DNA of 64,000 bases, taken from NCBI GenBank assembly GCA_027489245.1, contig JAIYAC010000006.1, forward strand, positions 248,001 to 312,000, read 5' to 3'. The stretch is from Neisseriaceae bacterium. GTDB lineage: Bacteria > Pseudomonadota > Gammaproteobacteria > Burkholderiales > Chromobacteriaceae. Below the pieces are notes generated by a model. That model searched no databases. It saw only the letters and a list, made by a program, of their open reading frames with translations, and had not been told where the DNA came from. Below, one piece after another: positions 8,831 to 17,342 of the stretch. Position 1 is the first letter of the stretch; every line of letters begins with the position of its first letter. A program made the position numbers and the translations under genes.

Positions 8831-9755
8831 AACCCAACCTTTCCAGTGCCACAACCTGCCCGCCTGCATCCAGCAAGCGCAAGCCCTCACCCGCCACAAT
8901 GCGGCCAACCTTGTGCGCCGCCACGCCAGCCTGAGCAGCAGCAGCCTGCACCGCCGCAGCCTGCGCCGGGGCGGCAGTAAAGCACAGCTCGTAATCGTCG
9001 CCACCGGCGGCAATAGCCGGCAACCAGCGCGCGCGCTGCGCCGCCAGCTGCGGGTGCGTGGGCAAGGCATCCACCCACACGTCAGCCCCCACACCAGAAC
9101 GCGCCAGAATGTGCGACAGGTCGGCCGCAAAGCCGTCGGACACGTCCAGCGCCGCATGCGCCACCCCTAGCAGGGCCTGGCCCAGCGCCACCCGTGGCTG
9201 CGGGCGCTCCAGTTTCAGCAGGCAATCCGCCGGCAGCACCTCGCCGCTGCCGGACAAGCGCTGCTGCAAAGCGGCAGCAGCCAACCCCAGCTGGCCGGAC
9301 ACCCAGATATCGTCGCCCACTTGTGCAGCGTCGCGGCGCAACGCCTGGCCGTGCGGCGTTTCGCCAAAAATGGTTACCGACAGCGTGAGCGGGCCACGCG
9401 TGGTATCGCCGCCCACCACACTGACGCCATGCTCGGCCGCCAGGCCAAAAAAGCCGCGCGCAAACGCCGCTGCCCAGGCCTCGTCCAGCCTGGGTAGCGC
9501 CAGCGCCAGCGTCACCCAGCGCGGGGTGGCGCCCATGGCGGCCATATCGGACAGATTCACCGCCAGCGCCTTGTGCCCCAGCGCCTCGGGGCAGACATCG
9601 GCAAAGAAATGGCGGCCTTCTACCAGCATATCGGTAGACACGTGCAAGTCGCAGCCCATGGTTGGCCGCACAATGGCCGCATCATCGCCCACACCCAGCA
9701 CCGCATTGGGTGCGGCGCGGGTAAAGTGCCGCCGTATCAGATCGAATTCGGTCAT
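8814..9755 (-). CDS. thiL: Thiamine-monophosphate kinase
   Basis: The 313-residue protein starts MTEFDLIRRHFTRAA and has the AIR synthase-like fold motifs of ThiL: GVGDDAAIV, VSTDMLVEGRHFF, NLSDMAAMGATP, SVVGGDTTRGP, the catalytic region ALDVSDGFAADLSHIL and AGGDDYELCFTA. It phosphorylates thiamine monophosphate to the cofactor thiamine diphosphate. It lies downstream of nusB and upstream of pgpA, the usual order in proteobacteria, although here a terminator and a REP-like element separate it from nusB. Confidence 0.95.
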   Translation of the reverse strand: MTEFDLIRRHFTRAAPNAVLGVGDDAAIVRPTMGCDLHVSTDMLVEGRHFFADVCPEALGHKALAVNLSDMAAMGATPRWVTLALALPRLDEAWAAAFARGFFGLAAEHGVSVVGGDTTRGPLTLSVTIFGETPHGQALRRDAAQVGDDIWVSGQLGLAAAALQQRLSGSGEVLPADCLLKLERPQPRVALGQALLGVAHAALDVSDGFAADLSHILARSGVGADVWVDALPTHPQLAAQRARWLPAIAAGGDDYELCFTAAPAQAAAVQAAAAQAGVAAHKVGRIVAGEGLRLLDAGGQVVALERLGYDHFA

Positions 9756-9816
9756 CCCGTTATCACCACCCTGGCCACAAGCCTGCTTGCAGCCAACCTT
9801 AAATCATTCCGCCCGA

Positions 9817-9851
9817 CCGTAGCCCGGATAAGCCGCAGGCGCATCCGGGGA
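9817..9851. repeat. REP-like palindrome between nusB and thiL
   Basis: GTAGCCCGGATAAGCC followed closely by GCGCATCCGGGG forms an imperfect stem with complementary ends CCCGGAT and ATCCGGG. The form resembles REP palindromes spread by RAYT transposases in many proteobacteria. It lies outside the coding sequence, beside the nusB terminator. A different REP-like palindrome is at 59161-59208. Confidence 0.5.
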
Positions 9852-9862
9852 GCAAACCAATA

Positions 9863-9892
9863 AAAAAGCCCGGCATAGCCGGGCTCTGGCGT
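9863..9892 (-). terminator. Terminator after nusB
   Basis: Read on the minus strand, GAGCCCGGC-TAT-GCCGGGCTTTTTT gives a nine-pair stem and a T-run, 25 bases after the nusB stop. It should reduce read-through into thiL-pgpA. Confidence 0.8.
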
Positions 9893-9916
9893 AACAGCCC
9901 GCAGGCTGGCGCAGTA

Positions 9917-10366
9917 TCAGTCTGCCTGGCGGCGGCTACGGATAGCCTTGACTTCGTCGGCGCGCACGTCGGCGGCCAGCTTGTCCAGTACACCGTTAAC
10001 GAATTTGTGGCCGTCGGTGCCGCCAAAGGTTTTGGCGATTTCGATGGCTTCGTTGATGATGACCGGGCACGGGGTTTGCGGGTGCGAGATCAGCTCGAAA
10101 GCCGCCATCAGCATGATGGCGCGCTCTACCGGGCTCACTTCGGCGGCGTCGCGCTCGTAGTACGGCACCAGGTATTTGGACAGGTCGGCGGCGTCGCGCA
10201 GCACACCAAACAGGATTTCGCGGAACAGGGCTTCGTCAGCCTTCACGAAGTAGTCGTTTTCGCGCAGGTGCTTTTCGATCAGCGATGCCGGGCGATCGGC
10301 ATTGAGCTGCCACTCGTAAATACCCTGTACGGCATACTCACGGGCGCGGCGGCGGGCGGTTTTCAT
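9917..10366 (-). CDS. nusB: Transcription antitermination factor NusB
   Basis: The 149-residue all-helical protein has the NusB signatures RRRAREYAVQGIYEWQLN at the start and NEAIEIAKTFGGTDGHKFVNGVLDKL near the end. NusB binds boxA RNA with NusE (S10) and supports antitermination on rRNA operons. ATG 10366 follows AAGGAAAG. The gene lies 38 bases downstream of ribH, the widely conserved ribH-nusB pairing. Confidence 0.96.
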   Translation of the reverse strand: MKTARRRAREYAVQGIYEWQLNADRPASLIEKHLRENDYFVKADEALFREILFGVLRDAADLSKYLVPYYERDAAEVSPVERAIMLMAAFELISHPQTPCPVIINEAIEIAKTFGGTDGHKFVNGVLDKLAADVRADEVKAIRSRRQAD

Positions 10367-10404
10367 TACAGCTTTCCTTGTATCTAAAGAGCAGGCGCGG
10401 CAGC

Positions 10405-10872
10405 TTAGCCGCGCAGGGTCTTGTGCAGATTGACCATCTCTACGGCCACCTGGGCGGCTTCACGGCCTTTTACCGACATGCGGACTTCGGCTTGCTCGTC
10501 GTTTTCGGTGGTGAGAATGGCGTTGGCAATCGGGATGCCGGCGTCCAGGCCCACGCGGGTAATGCCCGCGCCGGACTCGTTGGACACCAGCTCAAAGTGA
10601 TAGGTCTCGCCGCGAATTACCGCGCCCAGCGCGATCAGCGCGTCAAAGCGGCCTGTTTTTGCCATGGTTTGCAGCACCAGCGGGGCTTCCAGCGCGCCCG
10701 GCACGGTGGCCAGGGTCACGTCGGCGGGCGCCACGCCCAGTGCTTGCAGCTCGGCCAGGCAGGCATCACGCAGACCATGACAAACCAGCTCGTTAAAGCG
10801 GCACATTACCACGCCAATCTTCAGACCTTTGCCGGAAAGATCAGGGGTAATACGGTTTACTTGGTCCAGCAT
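10405..10872 (-). CDS. ribH: 6,7-dimethyl-8-ribityllumazine synthase
   Basis: The 155-residue protein shows [23 protein letters not shown] and [20 protein letters not shown], the lumazine synthase active-site segments including the catalytic histidine in the last one. It condenses the RibBX product dihydroxybutanone phosphate with the ribityl-aminopyrimidine. The start follows AAGGAG. It is 45 bases downstream of ribBX in the riboflavin run. Confidence 0.96.
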   Translation of the reverse strand: MLDQVNRITPDLSGKGLKIGVVMCRFNELVCHGLRDACLAELQALGVAPADVTLATVPGALEAPLVLQTMAKTGRFDALIALGAVIRGETYHFELVSNESGAGITRVGLDAGIPIANAILTTENDEQAEVRMSVKGREAAQVAVEMVNLHKTLRG

Positions 10873-10917
10873 GCGGTTCTCCTTGCGGCGACAGCCAAAT
10901 CTAGAAAGGGGCGTATT

Positions 10918-12033
10918 TTAATCCAAATCCACGTGCACGTGTTCAGGTTGCGCAAAGCCGGTCACCTCCAGACCGAAACCGGTCATGGACGGCAGGCTCA
11001 CTGGCGACGCCATCAGCTTCATCTTGCCCACGCCCAGTGCGCGCAGCATTTGGGCGCCAATGCCGAAGGTCTTGCTATCCCAGCGCTGGCGCGGGCCTGG
11101 CTCGGCCTGCTCGGGCAGCGCGCGCGCCAGAATATCGGCGCCGGATTCGGGGCGGTGCAGCAGGATCACCACGCCGCAGCCGCGCTCGCTGATTTCTTCC
11201 AGCGAGTTGGGGATGGTCCAGCTGTGCTTGCCGGACAGCGGGTCCAGCAGGTCCATCACCGACAGCGGTTCGTGCACACGCACCAGCGTTTCCTTGTCGG
11301 CACGGGGTTGGCCGCATACCAGCGCCAGGTGCGTGGCACGGGTCAGTACGTCCTGGAACACGTGCAACTGGAAGGCGCCAAACGGGGTTTCAGCCAAGCG
11401 CTGGCCGACTTGCTCGACAAAGCACTCGGTGCGGCTGCGGTAGTGGATGAGGTCGGCAATGGTGCCGACTTTCAGATTATGCTCGCGGGCGAACTCCAGC
11501 AGCTCCGGCAGGCGTGCCATGGTGCCGTCGTCGTTCATGATCTCGCAGATCACCGAGGCGGGCTCCAGCCCGGCCAAGCGCGACAGGTCGCAGCCGGCTT
11601 CGGTATGGCCAGCGCGCACCAGCACGCCGCCCTTTTGCGCTTTCAGCGGGAACACATGGCCAGGCTGCACGATGTCGGTGGGGCGGGCGTCGCGCGCCAC
11701 GGCCACCAGCGTGGTGTGGGCACGGTCAGCGGCGGAAATGCCGGTAGTCACGCCCTCGGCGGCTTCGATGGACACGGTGAAGTTGGTGCCAAAGCTGGTG
11801 CCGTTATTGGTGGCCATCATCGGCAGGTTCAGCTGCTTGCAGCGCTCTTCGGTGAGGGTAAGGCAGATCAGGCCGCGGCCATGCTTGGCCATGAAGTTGA
11901 TGGCTTCCGGGGTAACGTGCTCGGCGGCCATCACCAGGTCGCCTTCGTTTTCGCGGTCTTCCGCATCCATCAACACCACCATTTTGCCGGCCTTGATGTC
12001 GGCAATGATTTCCTGGATCGGGGCAATGCTCAT
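10918..12033 (-). CDS. ribB: 3,4-dihydroxy-2-butanone-4-phosphate synthase with a degenerate RibA-like C-terminal domain (RibBX)
   Basis: The protein is 371 residues. The first 200 or so are a complete RibB domain: MDAEDRENEGD (23-32), TNNGTSFGTNFTVSI and GHTEAGCDL. The rest is related to GTP cyclohydrolase II but lacks its three zinc cysteines; the expected SECLTGD-type segment reads RVHEPLSVMDLLD. GTP cyclohydrolase activity is therefore unlikely. Such RibB-RibX fusions are known in proteobacteria that encode a separate RibA, which is not in this window. ATG 12033 follows AAGGACGACACA. No FMN riboswitch is recognisable upstream. Confidence 0.93.
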   Translation of the reverse strand: MSIAPIQEIIADIKAGKMVVLMDAEDRENEGDLVMAAEHVTPEAINFMAKHGRGLICLTLTEERCKQLNLPMMATNNGTSFGTNFTVSIEAAEGVTTGISAADRAHTTLVAVARDARPTDIVQPGHVFPLKAQKGGVLVRAGHTEAGCDLSRLAGLEPASVICEIMNDDGTMARLPELLEFAREHNLKVGTIADLIHYRSRTECFVEQVGQRLAETPFGAFQLHVFQDVLTRATHLALVCGQPRADKETLVRVHEPLSVMDLLDPLSGKHSWTIPNSLEEISERGCGVVILLHRPESGADILARALPEQAEPGPRQRWDSKTFGIGAQMLRALGVGKMKLMASPVSLPSMTGFGLEVTGFAQPEHVHVDLD

Positions 12034-12140
12034 TGTGTCGTCCTTCCCGCACGCCTGCGGCGCGCCTGGCTGCTATGGAGCATGGCGCCACGCGCCATGC
12101 AGGAGTAATTCAATAATACATGGGGCCGGCTAGCCGGCAA

Positions 12141-12752
12141 TCAAGCACCGCGTGCGGCCAACACCCGCTCCACGGTATCGACAATGGCCTGGGTTTGCGG
12201 GTCGATTTCGATATTCACCACATCGCCTACCTGGCGCACACCCAGCAGCGTGCGCTGCAGGGTTTCGGGGATCAGGTTCACGCAGAAGCCGTCGTCGCGC
12301 ACGTCGCCAATGGTCAGGCTGCAGCCATCCACACCGATATAGCCTTTGATCAGCACGTATTTCATCAGCTCGCGCGGCAGGGTAAACCACAGCGTGCGGT
12401 TGTCCGGGCTGCTGACGATGTCGCTCACGGTAGCGGTGCTGATGATGTGGCCGGACATGCTGTGGCCGCCGATGTCGTCGCCAAAGCGTGCGGCGCGTTC
12501 CACGTTCACCGCGTCGCCGGCTTGCAGGCGGCCCAGGTTGGTCAGGCGCAGGGTTTCGGCGATCAGGTCGAAGCTGACGACATCGCCATCGATGGCGGTA
12601 ACGGTCAGGCAGCAGCCGTTATGCGCCACCGAGGCGCCGATCTGCAGCCCTGGCAGCAGTGCCGCCGGCAGCTGCACTTTATGGGTACGAAACTGGTTTT
12701 TTTCTTCCACCGCCACCACGGTGGCCATGCCCTGCACGATACCGGTAAACAT
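12141..12752 (-). CDS. ribE: Riboflavin synthase alpha subunit
   Basis: The 203-residue protein starts [13 protein letters not shown], the invariant N-terminus of the family. It contains two related beta-barrel halves: [14 protein letters not shown] in the first, and [12 protein letters not shown] plus [10 protein letters not shown] in the second. It dismutates two lumazine molecules into riboflavin. A 16-residue upstream extension is open but rejected on family alignment. It is the first gene of the riboflavin run and diverges from prfC. Confidence 0.95.
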   Translation of the reverse strand: MFTGIVQGMATVVAVEEKNQFRTHKVQLPAALLPGLQIGASVAHNGCCLTVTAIDGDVVSFDLIAETLRLTNLGRLQAGDAVNVERAARFGDDIGGHSMSGHIISTATVSDIVSSPDNRTLWFTLPRELMKYVLIKGYIGVDGCSLTIGDVRDDGFCVNLIPETLQRTLLGVRQVGDVVNIEIDPQTQAIVDTVERVLAARGA

Positions 12753-12919
12753 TCTGCTGGCTCCGCAAACATCCGAAAACGCGATTGTACCGTGTTGCAC
12801 TGCAAATACGAGGCGCTACGCGGCAAAAGGTTGGCCGCACGGCCTGCTGCGGCTTCTATGAAACGACCAGAATGCAGTACAATCGCCTGTTTTTCCGAAT
12901 CTTTACCAGACGAGCATCC

Positions 12920-14529
<1,610 letters not shown>

Positions 14530-14530
<1 letters not shown>

Positions 14531-15408
14531 TGCCGGCCACCCTGCCCATGCCCGCCTGGCTCGCCCCCATCCTGCACGATTACGGCGCCGACCTGCTGCG
14601 CTCGGCCGTACTGGTGCTGGTCTTGCTGCTGGTACACGCCAGCATCGTGCGCGCCATTGCGGCCAACCCGCAGGTTCCGGTAGACACCCGCCGGCGCTGG
14701 ACGATCAATGTGCGCAACGCCATGATCGTGATCGGCCTGGCGGGCTTCGTGATTATCTGGGCGCGCGAGCTGCAAACCATCGCGCTGTCCATGGTGGCCT
14801 TTGCCGCCGCGCTGGTGGTGGCCACCAAGGAGCTGCTGATGTGCCTGGGCGGCGGCCTGGTGCGCTCCATCTCCAACAGCTACGAGCTGGGCGACATTAT
14901 CGAGCTGCAAGGCATGCGCGGGCGGGTGCAAGACATTACCATGCTCAGCACCACCATTATCGAGATCGGCCCGCGCCACGACTCGCACCAGCTCACCGGC
15001 AAGTCGGTCAGCTTCCCCAACAGCCTGCTGCTGACCCACCCGGTAGTGCGTGAAAACTTTACCGGCGACTACGTGATGCACATCATCACCATCCCGCTGC
15101 CCTACCGCATCGCCCCGGCCAGCGCCGAGCGCCAGCTGCAGGAGATCGCCAGCGATGTGTGCGCCCCGTGGCTGGCCGACGCCCGCCACCATATGGCCAT
15201 GCTGGAACACAAGCTGATGATGGACACGCCGTCGGTAGAGCCGCGTATCGCCCTGCAGCCTGCATCTGAAAAAGAATACCGCCTGATCGTACGCATTGCC
15301 GTACCGCAGCGCGAACGCCAGCGCGCCGAGCAGGCCATCCTGCGCCGCTTCATGTTTGCCTGCTTCCCGGAACACACCGATAACAACAATATTGCCGACG
15401 CAGACTAA
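14530..15408 (+). CDS. MscS-family mechanosensitive channel-like membrane protein
   Basis: The 292-residue protein has membrane helices near residues 23-45, 60-80 and 85-110. An MscS beta domain follows (GDIIELQGMRGRVQDITMLSTTI; SVSFPNSLLLTHPVVREN). The family gates solute release on hypo-osmotic shock or acts in membrane sensing. Its ATG overlaps the prfC stop (TGATG), so translation is probably coupled to RF3, an unexpected partner. The next gene, a TetR regulator, starts three bases after its stop. Confidence 0.88.
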
Positions 15409-15411
15409 ACC

Positions 15412-16062
15412 ATGCCCAAGACCCGGATCAAAACCTACGACCGCATCGTGCAGGAAAGCCTGACCCTGTTTAACGAGCACGGCGAGCGCAATATCACCAC
15501 CAACCACATTGCCGCGCATCTGGGGATCAGCCCGGGCAACCTGTACTATCACTTCCGTAACAAGGAAGAGATCGTGCACCAGATTTTCCTGAGCTACCGC
15601 CGCTTCATCAGCGAGCGCCTGGCCGTGCCGGCCGACCGCCAGATGAACGTGGCCGACCTGGTGAACTACCTGGAAACCGCGTTCGAGGCCATGTGGCAGT
15701 TCCGCTTCATGTTCTACGACCTGCCCGGCCTGATGGCGCGCAACCCGCAGCTACAGGCCGACTACCACCAGTTTGTTAACGGTGAGCTGCAAACCATCCT
15801 GGAAAGCCACTTCCGCGAGTTCATCCGCCTGGGCCTGCTGAAAATGGACCTGGAAGACATCGAGCCGGTGTCGGTGAATATCTGGCTGGTGGTGAAGTTC
15901 TGGTTTGCCTTCGAACAAACCGCCCGCCCGAAAGCCCCGATCAACGAGGCCTCCGGCCACCGTGGCGTACGCCAGGTACTGGCGCTGCTGAAACCTTACG
16001 TGCAAGCCGATTTCCTGCCGGCATTCCAGCAGCTGGCAGCGCGCCACCACACCGAAAACTGA
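15412..16062 (+). CDS. TetR-family transcriptional regulator
   Basis: The 216-residue protein has an N-terminal helix-turn-helix (about 8-55; ITTNHIAAHLGISPGNLYYHFRNKEEI) and a long helical C-terminal ligand/dimer domain. It lies in the same transcription unit as prfC and mscS. A regulator in this position often controls its own operon or a lipid/fatty-acid gene elsewhere; no operator is evident. Confidence 0.9.
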   Translation: MPKTRIKTYDRIVQESLTLFNEHGERNITTNHIAAHLGISPGNLYYHFRNKEEIVHQIFLSYRRFISERLAVPADRQMNVADLVNYLETAFEAMWQFRFMFYDLPGLMARNPQLQADYHQFVNGELQTILESHFREFIRLGLLKMDLEDIEPVSVNIWLVVKFWFAFEQTARPKAPINEASGHRGVRQVLALLKPYVQADFLPAFQQLAARHHTEN

Positions 16063-16067
16063 GCCCT

Positions 16068-16132
16068 GCGGCCAACCCCGCCGAAGGCAGGCACAGCCAC
16101 ACGGCCTGATCGCACGCCAGAAGGTTGGCCGC
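16068..16132. repeat. Inverted pair of the GCGGCCAAC word after tetR
   Basis: CTGCGGCCAACC (from 16066) and AGGTTGGCCGCAG (from 16122) are complementary, facing each other about 47 bases apart. They lie immediately downstream of the tetR stop, before the true terminator at 16141. The loop is too long for an efficient terminator, so the pair may be a decayed or expanded version of the tight pairs seen at 37258, 38067 and 51676. Confidence 0.6.
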
Positions 16133-16140
16133 AGGCCACA

Positions 16141-16183
16141 AAACAACACCCCCGCCTGCTTGCGCAGCGCGGGGGTGTTGTTT
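16141..16183. terminator. Bidirectional terminator between tetR and fruR
   Basis: AAACAACACCCCCGC and GCGGGGGTGTTGTTT form a long, near-perfect stem with short A/T tracts on each side. It serves both convergent genes, tetR (ends 16062) and fruR (ends 16200). Confidence 0.85.
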
Positions 16184-16199
16184 GGCAAGGCCTAGCGCG

Positions 16200-17183
16200 T
16201 CAGCAGACTGCTGCGCTGCTACCGCGTGCCAGCAGCTTGCCTTGCAACACCACAATGCGCGGGCTGCGCTCGGCGTCGTCCAGCCGCTCCAGCAGCATGG
16301 CCATGGCGGCGCGGCCGATTTCGCCTACCGGCTGCTCGATCACCGTCAGCCCGTCGCCTAGTAGCTCGGTCCACACATCGTTATCAAAACCGGCCAGCGC
16401 CACGTCTTGCGGCCACTGCAAGCCGGCCGATTTCAGCGCGCGTACCGCGCCCAGCATCAGCACGCCATTACTCACCACCAGCGCACGCGGGCGCTGCGCG
16501 GCGGCCAACATGGCCAGCACTGCCTGCTCGGCCGCCTCCACACTGGGCGCCACAAACTGCGCCGGTGCCGGCAAACCGGCCTGCTGCATGGCCTCGGCAA
16601 AGCCGGCATGGCGCTCTGTGCCGGTGCTACTGGTATTGCCGAACACCCCGGCAATATCGCGGTAGCCCTGCGCCAGCAGGTGGTCTACCAGCGCGGCAGC
16701 GGCACGGCGGTTATCCAGCACCACGGCGTCGGTAATCACATCGCGGCTGGCACGGTCGATCATCACCACCGGAAAGCCCAGCGCAGCCGGATCCAGGCTG
16801 GCCACGGTCTGGCGCGTGGGGGCAAAAATCACGCCGGTCACGCGCTCTTCCTGCATCAGGCGCAGGTACATGGCTTCTTTGTCGGGGTTTTCGTCGGTAT
16901 TGCACAGGATGACGCGCATACCGTTACGGTAGGCCTCGTCTTCCACCGCGCGGCTGACGGCGGTAAAGAAGGGATTACGGATATCCGACACGATCAGCCC
17001 GATGGTGTCGGTGTGCTGCGAGCGCAAGCGGCGTGCCGCCATATTGGGGCGGTAGTCCAGCTTGCGCATGGCGTCTTCCACCCGCTTGCGCACCTTGTCG
17101 CTTACCGGGCCGTTACACAACACCCGCGAGACGGTGGACGGGGATACCCCTGCTGCTGCTGCCACATCCTTGATCTTTGCCAC
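16200..17183 (-). CDS. fruR: LacI-family repressor, FruR/Cra-like
   Basis: The 327-residue protein has an N-terminal LacI helix-turn-helix (IKDVAAAAGVSPSTVSRVL, 4-22) and hinge helix (NMAARRLRSQHT). A periplasmic-binding-protein-like effector domain follows. It is divergent from fruBKA with about 160 bases between, the standard arrangement for the fructose repressor whose inducer is fructose-1-phosphate. Translation begins with GTG at 17183, preceded by GGAG. Two operator-like sites lie between the divergent genes. Confidence 0.9.
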   Translation of the reverse strand: MAKIKDVAAAAGVSPSTVSRVLCNGPVSDKVRKRVEDAMRKLDYRPNMAARRLRSQHTDTIGLIVSDIRNPFFTAVSRAVEDEAYRNGMRVILCNTDENPDKEAMYLRLMQEERVTGVIFAPTRQTVASLDPAALGFPVVMIDRASRDVITDAVVLDNRRAAAALVDHLLAQGYRDIAGVFGNTSSTGTERHAGFAEAMQQAGLPAPAQFVAPSVEAAEQAVLAMLAAAQRPRALVVSNGVLMLGAVRALKSAGLQWPQDVALAGFDNDVWTELLGDGLTVIEQPVGEIGRAAMAMLLERLDDAERSPRIVVLQGKLLARGSSAAVC

Positions 17184-17194
17184 TTGCTTGCTCC

Positions 17195-17207
17195 GGAATC
17201 GATTTCA
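17195..17207. promoter_or_regulatory. Putative FruR operator 1
   Basis: GGAATCGATTTCA is a LacI-type half-palindrome with a central CG. It lies 12 bases upstream of the fruR start and is identical at 12 of 13 positions, in the same orientation, to operator 2 at 17286. Binding here would repress fruR itself. Confidence 0.65.
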
Positions 17208-17220
17208 TGCGGCCAACCTT
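17208..17220 (+). repeat. Representative copy of the window-wide word TGCGGCCAACCTT (66 core copies)
   Basis: The core GCGGCCAAC or its complement GTTGGCCGC was found by eye starting at 543, 1967, 3421, 3991, 5217, 5785, 6096, 6139, 8493, 8901, 9661, 11307, 12154, 12830, 14659, 16068, 16124, 16501, 17209, 18966, 19112, 21126, 21294, 22709, 23573, 25049, 25863, 27138, 28853, 29047, 29154, 29655, 32245, 33543, 34275, 35605, 35882, 37258, 37276, 38067, 38087, 39281, 40755, 41186, 41710, 42083, 42502, 43416, 43491, 45209, 47394, 49227, 49931, 51019, 51694, 53918, 53965, 55400, 57297, 58797, 59116, 60794, 61688, 62109, 62396 and 63126. A T usually precedes the core and CTT or CTG often follows. 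Orientation is about even (36 forward, 30 reverse). Confidence 0.9.
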
Positions 17221-17271
17221 GGGCCTGTGCAATCTTGTGGTGAAATGTTACCACCAAAACTGAGAGAAATA

Positions 17272-17300
17272 TTGACACAAAAAGTGGGATCGATTTCAAT
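17272..17300 (+). promoter_or_regulatory. fruBKA promoter
   Basis: TTGACA (17272-17277), a 17-base spacer and TTCAAT (17295-17300) make a good sigma-70 promoter 42 bases before the fruB ATG. Operator 2 lies in the spacer and -10 element, so a bound repressor would block RNA polymerase directly. Confidence 0.65.
17286..17298. promoter_or_regulatory. Putative FruR operator 2, overlapping the fruB promoter
   Basis: GGGATCGATTTCA differs from operator 1 by one base and is centred about 91 bases from it. The spacing would allow looping by a tetrameric or paired-dimer repressor, but that is inference. Confidence 0.65.
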
Positions 17301-17342
17301 TGATAGCAAGCGCAGAGCAAAATAAACCGGAGACAGCACCCC

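Noticed and set aside
12034-12140. FMN riboswitch before ribBX
   Set aside because: Only about 100 bases are available and no FMN-aptamer core was seen; a GC-rich hairpin (GGAGCATGGCGCC/GCGCCATGC) is present but is not that fold.
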